Part shown: piece after piece, positions 22,351-33,500 of the stretch
How the letters are laid out: every line of letters begins with the position of its first letter
Position numbering within the stretch: the first letter of the stretch is position 1
Assembly: GCA_002105175.1 (NCBI GenBank)
Contig: MCGE01000023.1
Coordinates: 124,001 to 188,000, forward strand
Length of the DNA: 64,000 bases
Direction of reading: 5' to 3'
Origin: Absidia repens
Taxonomy: Eukaryota; Mucoromycota; Mucoromycetes; Mucorales; Cunninghamellaceae
Program-made: the position numbers and the translations under genes
The notes under the pieces: generated by a model
The model's input: the letters and a program-made list of their open reading frames with translations, nothing else
What the model was told of the DNA's origin: nothing
Databases searched by the model: none

Positions 22351-23878
22351 CTAACTATGTAACCATTGCTTGGTCTTGATAACAGGAGGCCATTCACCAT
22401 GTTCCCGCATTGACTCTTCAAAATGAAGCACCTGTTCATAAATCACAAACATGATGGCGCTTTGTAAACTGGTCCAAAAGACGCGAGGGCCAATACCGCG
22501 GAAGAGACCACCGACACCTTGATGCTTGTAGTTCCATATCAGTCCTTCCATAATACCGCTGTAGTGCTTTGGTTGATGGACAGTTGTTGACTTCCCCGTT
22601 GTTGATGCTTTTGTCCCTGTAGGTAAAGATACTGGCTTTTTCGATCCATTGCTACTTTGTTGAGTTTGTAATAATGTTTTCATCACGTCCAAAGGAGTAG
22701 TCACCGCCCCTGCAATACCACCAGCTAAAGATCCCGTTAATAGATCAATGCCAAGGGGTAGCTGTTGGCCAGGTTCTATACATTTCTGTTGTGCCAATTT
22801 TTTAAACCGTTCTAATAAAGCAAAATAAAATATAGTGTGAGTATATAATACCATATTTTGGTTTACATCTTTGTCATACCATAGCATGCAAATTGAATAG
22901 CAGAATATGGCACATCGCGAAGAATAGTAGCCTTAAATCCATGAAATAGTGCACTCCATCCATCATATTGGACAATCTAATAGAGTATAGTAATGATAAT
23001 CAATCAATCAATCAATCGGTCAGTCATCGCCCATTCGTAGTTCTAATTCATCCTTGGTCCTTGTTTCCTTACCATCTTTGCAGCATGCCAAGTATTTCTA
23101 TAGTTGTATCCACTAACAAAATGAGGGTTGTTGTATTTGCCTTGAAGTTGCATTCTCGTCTTTAAGACTTCAGAAGGAACGTAGACGATGGAAGCGGCCA
23201 AATCACCTAAGGAACCAGCTGCAAGATGTGACAAAACTTCAGGGATATGATTTGCTGTTAGATTTCGTTTGGTAAACTCGTAAATACCAAAGTAGATCAT
23301 TGTTCCTGGTACTATACAAAATAAAATAAAGTAAAATGAAGCAAAGAGGTGGTTACAATAAGAAGTCTGCTATCACTGTTTGATCCTTCCACTCATGCCA
23401 CTTACCTGATCCAAGCATTGCAGGAGTCACACCAGCATATAAACCACGGAGAACACCCTCTTCTTTCAAAATCGTCCTATAAGATTGAAACATATTGTGG
23501 TATTTGGGTGCACGATGATGAGGTTGTCCTTGTAACCGAGTCTTGACAGTATCCACACTAAATAGAGAATATTCATAATGAAAGGGTCAGCTTTTGATCA
23601 GCCGTCGGCGACGATTGATCGATGTGCTCAAGTATGTACTGAAAGTGGTTTAGCCATCTTACCTGTGCATCGCAAAGTCAGCCGCTGATCCACCTATTCC
23701 ACCAGCAATAATGGTCTATTACGCAAAATAATAAAATCTGTCAGTATTCCAAACTATGTAAAAGCTCTTTGGCAAGCAGGAACAGGGAATATCTACTCAC
23801 ATCAAAATAAGGCGGGTATTTGTGGTTTTCATCATAATGTGGAGAGCTGATCATAAAACTATTGGAGGTATGTTTCAT
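22351..23878 (-). CDS. Mitochondrial carrier family protein, Mme1/YMR166C-like
   Basis: Six-helix SLC25 carrier of the mitochondrial inner membrane. Six exons: 23801-23878, 23663-23715, 23406-23557, 23073-23311, 22880-22976, 22351-22811; 359 aa. Three solcar repeats are visible by their PxD/ExxK/R motifs: HSVDTVKTRLQGQ, YVPSEVLKTRMQLQG and TTPLDVMKTLLQTQQ; GLYAGVTPAMLG, LFHGFKATILRDVPYSAIQF and GLFRGIGPRVFWTSLQSAIM are the usual matrix helices. The N-terminus HKYPPYFD plus IIAGGIGGSAADFAMHSVDT resembles the fungal YMR166C/Mme1 group, reported as a magnesium exporter in yeast. The first motif has Ser instead of Pro before xD (SVDTVK), as in that group. Repeat 3 contains a Ser/Thr-rich insertion between PLDVMK and KHYSGIMEG. 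Substrate assignment is inference. Confidence 0.85.
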
Positions 23879-23998
23879 AGACGGAGGTGGAATGCTGTTG
23901 GCATGGTGTATAGACATAGAAAGAAGGAATGAGGCGAAAATTGAGGTGAAAAGAAAAACGAATGATGTGCCCTTGCCGCTTGGAAGAAATATCAACAT

Positions 23999-24330
23999 TT
24001 TGAAATCCCGCAGAGCAGGGCTGCAGTCAACGCTGTCAAATCACAAAAGGCTGTTATTTCGTACTTTAAAATATATATTTTTGAGCTATTTCTTTTTATT
24101 TTTTTTTGGCCCATCATGACAGTCTGAATGATACGATGGGCAATGCTCATTGTGATACTGGTTATCTAGGATTAGGGTTAGAACTTGAATTAGAGGCATT
24201 AAAAAAAATGCAGAACAAACATCATGGGGAACTCCTTTCATTTTGGATTCGTGATTTGGGTTAGCATTAGCTTAGCTTAGTGTTAGTTTTGTCATACTTA
24301 TATCCATATTTGAATAAAATGTCATGTCAC
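23999..24330 (+). repeat. Interspersed repeat, copy 3 (short, variant head)
   Basis: Begins TTTTGAAATCCCGC (23999-24012), like the ends of other copies. Core blocks: GACAGTCTGAATGATACGAT, ATACTGGTTATCTAGGATTA, AGAACTTGAATTAGAGGCAT, CAAACATCATGGGGAA, CATTTTGGATTCGTGATTTG, GCTTAGTGTTAGTTTTGTCA, and TGAATAAAATG. It stops soon after the AATAAA. The head matches copy 2 closely. Confidence 0.75.
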
Positions 24331-25245
24331 GTTATCATTAGTCTTTTTAATATGTGATATGTTTTGTTTTGTTGTATGAAGAATTTAATCCGTTTAAAAA
24401 AAAAAAAAAACGGCTGTGTTGTCCCTTGAGACTCAAACGTCGGTATTAGCGTTTCGTTCATTAGGTAGTTTTGATATGCGTTGGGGGGAAAAAAAATATG
24501 GGAAACTACACTTCTCCACCATTTTTTACAATGATGGGTTATCCCTTTGAGTCCCGCCGATCCGGTTAGTTGTTGTGTGAGAAAGAAATTGATAGGTGTT
24601 CATGCGCACCCAGTCTCCATACTCACTGATCAATCAGCGGGTGAAAATGAGGGCAAGGATTCGAGCGCTACAACCAAAATTATTCGATATCGGCTATAAT
24701 AGTGATGATGATGATGTTGACAAAAGGAGATGATGATTATTTATACTAGCGAATATATGTATTGGTTCTTTTGTTATAGAGAGTATGTTTGCATATCAGG
24801 CTTAGGGAATATACCCAATATAAATAAATGGATCGAGACAAACCAGGACTTTTACCAGTTCATACCAATAGAAAGAAATAAATGGATAGGGGGTGTTTTA
24901 TTATAAGTAAAAACAATTGAAGAGGAATAGAGGGGCAGAGATTACATATAGCCATATAAATAAATGGGAAGATAGACATGAGCTTTATTTATTTATTTAT
25001 TTATTATTATACAAAGACATAAGGAATGATTGTGTGAAAGGACAGAGAATATTTAAATGAGATTTTTTTATGTATGTATACACTAAAGTAAATAGGAAGA
25101 AATATAATATATTAGATGCATAAATATGCTAAATTGAAGGTGTGTAGATGTATCTATGCTAAAGTGAATGAGGGTAGAGAGTAAACAATGAATTGAAAAT
25201 AATAATACAACGTGAGAAGTGGAGAAAAGCAAATAAAAAATAATG
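24331..25245. other. Spacer and 3' flank of the Prm10-like gene
   Basis: No gene seen. AT-rich with an (ATTT) tract at about 24983-25004. On the minus strand this is the 3' flank of the exporter gene, with several AATAAA-like signals. Confidence 0.35.
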
Positions 25246-26308
25246 CTAAAAATTCATAAGGGGAGTATGGGCTGTTCCTTTAGGGTATACAAGCAAGGTT
25301 GCTACAAACAATCCAATCGAAATACCGATAGACGTTTCAATCATCGAGAGAGCAAACCCGGCACCTTGGTTACTGAATTCTGATCCAGTTGTTGTTCCAA
25401 AGAAACCAAGTGCTGACTTCAAGCCAAGGGATCCCGGTACCTAGGTTATAAAAATAAAAAAAATTAATGTATTAGTGTGTAAACATGGCATACCGTGATT
25501 GTCTGTTTTTAGGACGTACGAGATAAAAGACCTAAATAAATCAAAGTGTAGTGATTAGTTTATGAACCCTTATTTTTCTTTAGTTTGTAAAAGCATATAC
25601 TTACGCCCAATAAGACAGCATCAAATGACATTTTTTGTGTAAACTTGGTATAAAGATTTCCGAGCAATCCAATGACAAATGCGGGTGCGACTTGTAGTAC
25701 TTGTGATGGAGCAGTAGCGCGACATGCTAAAGCCCAGTTAACAACAAAACCAATAATGGCCACGATTATCATCACTGGCCAGCGAGGAATTCTTGCTCGC
25801 AGATAAACACAATAGGCCACAGCAAATAGAGGTACTGTCAAAAAATAATATACTTCCGGCACCGTCGTCAAGCAAGTGCCCGCTTTTTCTGTTCTTTGGC
25901 ATTGGGTTTTCTGATCCATAGAGCTAGGGTCGATCGTAGCATACAAAGAAGAGCCCATAGTAATACCATAACCCAGGAGAAAAGAGTAGATAATAGCATA
26001 TACCATTCGTACCACACCACAAACCAATTGCCGAGATACTAATTCTACAATAGATATCGCCATTGAGTAGCCTGGAAGGATAACAATAAATGACGCAAAT
26101 GCCACGGGTGTAAAGCAAAATCCAAATTGACCAACTGCCCGTGATATAAATCCAATAATGATACAGCAAGTGATTTCATAAATAGGTTGGAAGTTGACTA
26201 ATCGACCACTGAAGACCTCGTATATAGCAAAAAATACTGGAGATATTAAGAAGGCGAATAAGGCAATTAGTAAAACGTCGTTCAGTATTGATTATCATTC
26301 CCCATCAC

Positions 26309-26339
<31 letters not shown>

Positions 26340-27900
26340 ACTTGCAAGACCAGATGCCAATCCTGCTTCCCGCCAGGTACCACCATAAAACATGACGCAA
26401 CCACAAAAGCTTGCCAAGGCGTAAGTAAATGGACCCACCCAAAAAGGATAGACATCGTGTTCCCCTGTGACCTTATCGACGAATTCCAAAGCTTCATCCA
26501 CTGTGACTTCACCATGAGATACGAGCTTCTCCAATCGATAAATTTCGCCAAGTTTGTGCATGTCAAAGGATTGAGGTTGCCGTACAAAATGAGTTTCCGT
26601 GGTGTGCATATCAGGATCTAGGAAGGACATAAGCATGATGTTGGGAAGATAGACATATTCGGCTTGGACGTTGAGTGTTTTTGATACCTCCCGCATAATA
26701 TACTCTAGTCGATGGGCGGGGCAACCGTAAAGCATAAGACATTTCACCAGTTTCCGTAAGAAGGTTTGTTTTTGTAAAATGTTGGCGATTTCGAAGGTGA
26801 TCCGAATCCGGTCTTCCAAACTGATGGGTTCGAATTGTGATGCGCGAGTCATTGTGCTGTCTTTGCTGGATCGTCGAGAAGGTGTATTTGTTTGTGCTTT
26901 ACGTTTGTCGAGACTAGGTACCAGGTGGTTACTTTTTGTCATATCACTAAGCCAGCTGTTGTTGGAGTGCATTTTCGGTCGTTTCGGTCGTTTGAGGGCT
27001 TCTTCCGCCGTTTTCCCCATTTCACTTAACCAACTTTGGCTAGAGGTCAGTGTTGGTCGCTTCGGTCGTTTGATAATCTCGGCGCTTTTGCTGAGCTGTG
27101 GCATGTTGTAGATCGAATTTCCTTCCTTTTTGTGTTTCTATCAACCAACAATAGGTAAAAATATTAGCAGCATGATCATAAATACACACAAAAAAGAAAG
27201 TACTCTGTATTACAATGATTTTGTCATCTTCAAATGTTACATCTGTTTTTATCTTGTTGCTGTCCCCTTTTTTGATTTTGGTGGCAGAACGGGGAGGCCG
27301 CGGATGCTGTAGTTGATGTTCCAGACGCATGAGACTACCCAGTACACTTCCACTTCGTTGTACGGTAGTTGCTGTATGTGATTGTTTCTGAGAGGTATCG
27401 CTAAGAATTCCTTCCTCGGATGCTTCGGAGTCGTTTTGGTGAGTATTGTTTCCCAAAGCGGAGTGCGGTCCACCTCCAATCATACGTTCAACAAGAGCAG
27501 CAGATTCAGCGAGTAGACTTTGGAATTCTTCATGACGATCTTTAGCAGCACTATGTGATAAAGATGCGGTTGCCAAATTGATCGCGTGTTGTCCAATATC
27601 ACTAGGTTCAGCGGTGCCCCTTTCGTCTTGATCAGTAACGTCAAATTTGGTGCTAATGTCGTCATTGTCAAGTTCAACAATATTTTTTTCAAATGAGGTT
27701 TCCGTTGCAAGTGGATGTTGGCGTACGAAGTCAGAAGGAGTAGACTTCATAAACCGTGGTACGTTAGGTTTCAGTTGTGGTCGAGAAGGAGTGCGCTTGG
27801 GTGGATTTGGAATCAAAGGTTCTTCTTGACAGCTGTTTGAATTACTGGATATTGTGGATGAGGTAGATCCTACGGTTTCGTCGTCACTTTCATTTTTCAT
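25246..27900 (-). CDS. Prm10/ThrE-like membrane transporter (DUF1212 plus ThrE_2)
   Basis: Five exons: 27214-27900, 26342-27137, 25605-26236, 25520-25531, 25246-25440; 773 aa. The first 370 residues are a low-complexity cytosolic region with Ser/Thr- and Pro-rich parts and two similar repeats (KRPKRPTLTSSQSWLSEMGK and KRPKRPKMHSNNSWLSDMTK). The membrane half begins ITFEIANILQKQTFLRKLVK, CLMLYGCPAHRLEYIM, QAEYVYLPNIMLMSF, FWVGPFTYALASFCGCVMFY, as in fungal pheromone-regulated Prm10 and bacterial threonine/serine exporters. The last part has about ten hydrophobic segments ending GFALSMIETSIGISIGLFVA. Exon 4 is 12 nt (VFYL); without it the reading AVLLG-VFYL-VPGSLG is lost, so I consider it real. 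Substrate unknown; amino acid export is family-based inference. The second intron contains a T run of about 24 nt on the + strand. Confidence 0.88.
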
Positions 27901-29039
27901 GATTCAAGTAAAAGAAAACGGCAAAAGAAAAATAGAGTACGAAAACAAAAAAAAAAAAAAAAAGAAGGATTGAATTATATATGGAATTGAAATAAAACCA
28001 ACCAGGACGCTCGGAAATAAAAAAAAAATTCAATAACCGTTCGCGTGATAATTTCAGATTTCCGGAAAACTGTATCTCATTTTGTCACTGCTTTTGTGTA
28101 AATATTTGCTGAAAATATCCATATAAATTAATACACCAATAATATAGTGAAGTAGGTTTTTTTTTTTGCTTCAAACACATTTTACTGTTTATTATGCATG
28201 AATATGCCCTTATGTCACTGTGTGAACTCCTCAGTAAATACAGCTTGAAATATCTTTTGGGAATAAAATCTAGACTTTCTGCATTAGTGTATCATATGAG
28301 TCATGAAGGCCATGTTTGGAATATAGAATAGCACCATTTTACGAAGTACTACCTGGCATTTTCTTAAGATGCATAAAGCGTCAGCAAATCATTAGTTCTA
28401 CGAACAAAACGATCTCCGATTTTACCGATCCTCTATAGACTTCCCCGCATACTGTATTTTACCTGCGTCTCAATTTAAAGTTCATTAACTATATGAGAAC
28501 AAATTAAAAGAATTCGCTTTTTAAAATACACCAGTATTAGTTTCTCGAACCTGTTGTTTTTCTTCTCGACTTTCTTCATAAGTTTCTAGACTTCTTAGTG
28601 TTTATGAATCATTATTTTCACCTTTTATTTCCCTACCTTGGATGGAAAACAAACAATATGGTTTTGACTAAACTAGACTTTGTGCAGAAATTATTTCATA
28701 ACGAGGAGACATTTGTATGATTAGCAATAATGATGAAGGTATCGCTTTTGTGACATTTTCAATGTACATAACATAACCTATAATCCATTGTCTTCGAAGT
28801 TTATAGTATCATAGCCAAACTGCCATTTATAGCAAAATGACAATTCATCAACTTCGAGCCGATATTTAAATTGTTTCTCTCTTACCTTCTTTTGACAAAG
28901 AAAATCATCATGAGAATAGAAGCACCATATTGTCTACTGTTAACAGTTCTAGAAAAAGGAGCGCTTCCTTTTTCGCACCCTCCAGAAAACACGATGCGAG
29001 TAAGTTGCCTCACCCGAAATCCCCAAAAATGAAACATTC
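27901..29039. promoter_or_regulatory. Promoter side of the Prm10-like gene and AT-rich spacer
   Basis: A 17-nt A run (27947-27963, T on the coding strand) lies about 50 bases before the start codon. The rest is AT-rich. The string CGTCTCAATTTAAAG (28466-28480) recurs in two other spacers. A frame at 28930-29163 runs into the repeat and is not called. Confidence 0.4.
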
Positions 29040-29910
29040 AAATCCCGCCCACGTGAATTTTTATTTACTCCCATTTTTTCCCTCCTTCTTTCTGCACATT
29101 TTCTATTTTTTCCCTTCTTTTTTTCTTCTCCATTTAACTTCTTTGAGGTTGTATTGGACTTAGAATAGTATCAGGACTAGTTTAGAAGGGGTTTCAGCTC
29201 AGGGATTACAAGATGCATTGGGAACCCCATTTCATTTTTGGTCTAGGATCTGGAAGCACCACTAATTGGCTTTTTGAAGCCTTCATTAGCTTAGTTTAGT
29301 GTTAGCTTGTTCATAGTTTGTATCTATAACTGAATAAAGCATGAATAAAACATGTATCTTTTACATAGTTCAGTAAAAACTTTACCTTTAGTCTCTCTCA
29401 TGTCATGTACAATGGGTTCCTTTTTTTTTTTTTCTTTTTTTTTTCTTTTTAACTACCAACACGCTTTTTGAATAGTGCTAACCTAGAATGGCATTTTGTC
29501 CCATCCGGATCCCATCCCAAACTTCGTCATGCCATCCCAACCTATCTCACCGCTCCAATTGCCATGCGTTGACCGTAGTTGTACTTCAATGAAATACTTC
29601 CTACCCTGCCTTTCTCATGCCATGAGTAGTGGATTGGCTCTCATTTTACAACGTTACTTTTAGAATTGTGTTGACCATTCTTCAAATTTCATACTAGCCT
29701 CCCTCATCCTTCCTCCAGTAGACCTTTCCATTAAACCCTTGTTACAATAAATCCCTTTTACTTTTAGTATGCACCAATGCGTTTCAATATATGCCTTGTT
29801 ATTAACCAATATCGGATCCATAGAATAATAAACAGTGTCGCTATTGTAGTGGTTTTGCGATTGTCCTACTAAATCTTTGCCTTTTAGTGCACTCATCATG
29901 ACCACTTTTT
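29040..29910 (+). repeat. Interspersed repeat, copy 4 (longest, with terminal motif)
   Basis: Starts CAAATCCCGCCCACGTGAAT (about 29040), then a T/C-rich stretch, the core (TTTGAGGTTGTATTGGACTT, TCAGGACTAGTTTAGAAGGG, GTTTCAGCTCAGGGATTACA, GATGCATTGGGAACCCC, CACCACTAATTGGC, AGCTTAGTTTAGTGTTAGCT, TGAATAAAGCATGAATAAAA), and downstream modules (TTAGTCTCTCTCATGTCATG, AATTGTGTTGACCATTCTTC, CCTCCCTCATCCTTCCTCCA). The best copy for defining the left end. Confidence 0.8.
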
Positions 29911-30502
29911 TCCCCTAAACGACCTAGAATCTGATTGATAGTCTTAGATCACTTACTACTAAAGATGACTATATTGTTAATTTTTTATTTTTTGATCAAG
30001 GTGGTATCACCTACAATAGAAAAATGTACGTTGGTTCTCGATTATTACACCGATAAAGATGGGTTTTCTTCCGAAATATAGTAGAAAATTTTAAACAGAC
30101 ACGTTTTTTTTTTGTTTTGTTTTTTTTGTTTTTTTATTATTATTTCGTGGTAGGCTCTCTCTGATATCAGTTTGACGATGTTGGGTTTGGCGTTTGTGAA
30201 AATCATATGGAATTCAAGCTTGTTATTCACCACAATTTAATCTTTTGATTTATTCCTCTTCTATCTCAACCTTTCTTTTTTTAGTTGACCATCATTTGAC
30301 AAAATCGAGGAAACAGATACATTGGCTATATATAGATATAAAAAGGAAGACAACATCTTGTTTCAAAGTATTTTTATTTCTATTTACAAAATAATGATAA
30401 TAAAAAGTAGATAAAACGGGGATTATCTAAAACAAAAATAAATAGCAAGAGGAGAGGAAGGAGAAGGGAGAAAAACTAATCTAATATGAACTATCAGGGT
30501 TA
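29911..30502. other. Spacer downstream of Aquarius
   Basis: No gene seen. T-rich. On the minus strand, TTAGATTAGTTTTTCTC (about 30472-30488) follows the Aquarius stop codon, similar to other 3' flanks here. Confidence 0.35.
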
Positions 30503-33500
30503 CTATGGCTGTTCATCCTGGTCCATTTCTTCACCTAGCTGTTGCTGACTTTCCATTTCATTTTGATTTTGTATTTGTTGTTTGACCATTTCTTCGTTTA
30601 GTTGTTCTTGGCTAAGCTTGAACACTAGATTGCCCAATTCTTCCACATTGTCCATTTCAGTCTCGTCCTTATGTGTATTCAACTATGAATGAAAAAATAA
30701 TGAGAATCAGTATCATACTTATTATAAACATTCTCCATCATTCCATGTATATATGATGAAACCTACCAATCGTGCTGTGGGATAGTTTTCACCGTGTTGC
30801 AAACACAATTTATCAGGGCGTGCCAAAAGCTGGTCAAAGACAGGCTTGAGCTCATAGCATTTTTCAAAGATTTGACGCCGGCCGAAAATATATAACCCAA
30901 GGCGAGCTCGGGACATGGCTACAATCAGGCGCCGAACATCACGAAGGTGGCCCACTGTTTTCGTACGCACCAATGATAGTAAAACATCTAAAAGCATGTT
31001 GCACAATTAGTGATATAATCCAGATTTCATATTTGTCACCAATGAAGTGTGTAATTTCAGCTTACAATCATTTTGCTGTCCTTGATATTGATCGACAGTC
31101 GTTACGGCAGCAGGTCGGCCAAAGAATGGATTCCAAGCACATCGTCTATGAAGAACATCATTGATCAATGATCGTTGGCCATTGTATGTCGTCAATATAG
31201 ATATTTTTTCCGCCGGATATCTATCAGGACATAAGAATATAAAAAAAAGGAAGTTGAATTATATTGGTTTCATCCACAACTTTGCATTTCATTTCAGTGC
31301 TTACCCGTTAAGTCGCATGAATTGATAAAGGCCCACTATATATTCCGCTTCGCCTAGATTTTGATAGAAGTAAGGTACCGGTTCAGATTCACCTTGTCCA
31401 TGATAAGGTCCAACATCAACGAATTGGTAATCATAAGTAAACCCGGCATTCGCTTGTAAAAATTCCGTATTTGTTTCTACATTTGGAAGGTCTCCCAGTT
31501 GATCGTATCGCCAACTATACAGTTTAGCAAGCGAAGACCTTGCTCTGCCCTAGATGTATATAAGTTAAGTGAATAGAATGATGAGTACAATTCAGTTGTT
31601 CCCTATTTTCACCTTAACTAGCCCGAAGTTCTACTTACCTGCGCATCTAGTTGTAAAGATGGAACACCCAATCTAATAAACCGAGTAAATAAGCTTTGTT
31701 CCATGTTTCCGTATTGTTGGAAAGCCAGGTTTTTCACGACAGGTGGTAGTTGATGGTGATCACCAATAAGAATAACACGCTTTAATCGGTTTTGCCCGTC
31801 TTCTGGTTCTTGTAGTAATAGGGGAATGAATGTTTCCACTTCCAAAATTTGTGCTGCTTCTTCCATGACCACATTGTCATACTTGAATTTCAATGCTATC
31901 AGTTCTCGGCGCTATATGAATAATATAATGCAATGTGTCAAGAACCTTCCTTTGCAAATTTCCCCATCTTTTGTTTATTTACCTTGAGAGCCGCGTGAGT
32001 ACAAGTCATGGCGATGATTTTGGCTTCCTTGGTTATCAGGTAGTTCGCCCTGTCAGTGCTGTAGCGTAGCAATTCAAAAGGCCGCACTTCTTCCAATTCT
32101 TCAAACAACTTGTTCAAATGTCGGAAACAACCTTCGGCCACTTCGATCATCTCTTCCTTCGTCATAGTTTCGTTGAAGAGGGGCTCAGGAGCGTTGGCAA
32201 AGAAGTCAGTAAAAGGAAATTCATTTCGAATGTCGTCAAGGTGCATATCAGTCTTGGTTGTGATCTTTTCATTGTAAGGAATCCATCTCGTCAACACGTG
32301 GTAATTGTAAAAGTAGCCAGCTGTTTCACATGTTGATCCATGTTCACCGGGAATCTTCAAAGATTGCGCAAGTCGATCTACCTCTTGTAACAATATGATG
32401 CGACGTTCCAAAAATGATGTCACTCGTCCAAATTTGCTGAAACTGAGCTCTGTGTTGAGTTCTTCTTCACCATGACCGAGACGAACCAGGTGACGGGAGT
32501 CGATGTCTAATAATAAAAAACTTTAGTAAAAATATACACTTGGTTCTTCTCTTTTATACCTTTTCCCATTTGCTTACCTAGTTTCATTAATTTTTCGAAG
32601 ATTTGATTCAATGCTTGATTGCTGTGAGTGACAATAAGAGTATGTTGGTTTGGGTGATTGTGGTAGAGATTGGCGATCGTTTGCACTGCTACATCAGTTT
32701 TTCCTGTACCGGGAGGACCAACCACCATAGTAAGGCCATGATTCATACCAGAATGAATAGATTCAACTATAATAAAGAAGAACCAGGAGTTAGAATAGAG
32801 TGCAGTTTCTTTCATTAGTTTTTATTATTGCTATTACCTTGTACGGGAGTAAATGGGACACTGTTTCGCTTTGGTATATCTTGAGGATAAGGCCCCATAT
32901 TTGGCACCTTGTACGAAGAAACTTGCACCGATTCTTGATGATCCACGTCCATTGATTTCTTTGACTTCTTCTTTCTTTGCTTCGTGGTAGGTTCGGATTC
33001 ACTTTTTTTGTAATCGAGAATAAAAGGAGGGACCATAGCAGTTTCATCAGGAATAGGTTCAACAGTCTAGTAAACAAATGCATACAAGAGTTCAATTATT
33101 AATATAACATATATACATATTTTGATTTTTGATTTTTGGTTTCCTTACTTTGGCAGGAAGACTTCCTTTCAAATGATTCCAATCCAAAAAGGTATCACGG
33201 AAGTTGAGTTCACGAATACGAGAAGGAAGGTTTGAATAATGAGCACTGGCAGGATCACCATAGCCTAAAAACACCTTTTGGAGCCAATCAGGGACAACTA
33301 AATCACTTTGCATTAAATCACGAATAGTTTCCAAAACAGCCTTGAAGTTGTTTTCTTGTGGTTTTCGTCGGACGAGGATGTTGAAGGTGTCGTAGACGTC
33401 CTCATGTCCATGACTGTGTTTCTGCATGTCGACCTATGTATTATAAAAATTTGTTTTCCTTTACTCAAAGCACAATAAGATATATTTTTCCTTCTTTGTT

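Noticed and set aside
28930..29163. 77-codon ATG frame before repeat copy 4
   Set aside because: Its second half is the T-rich head of the repeat; no conserved content.
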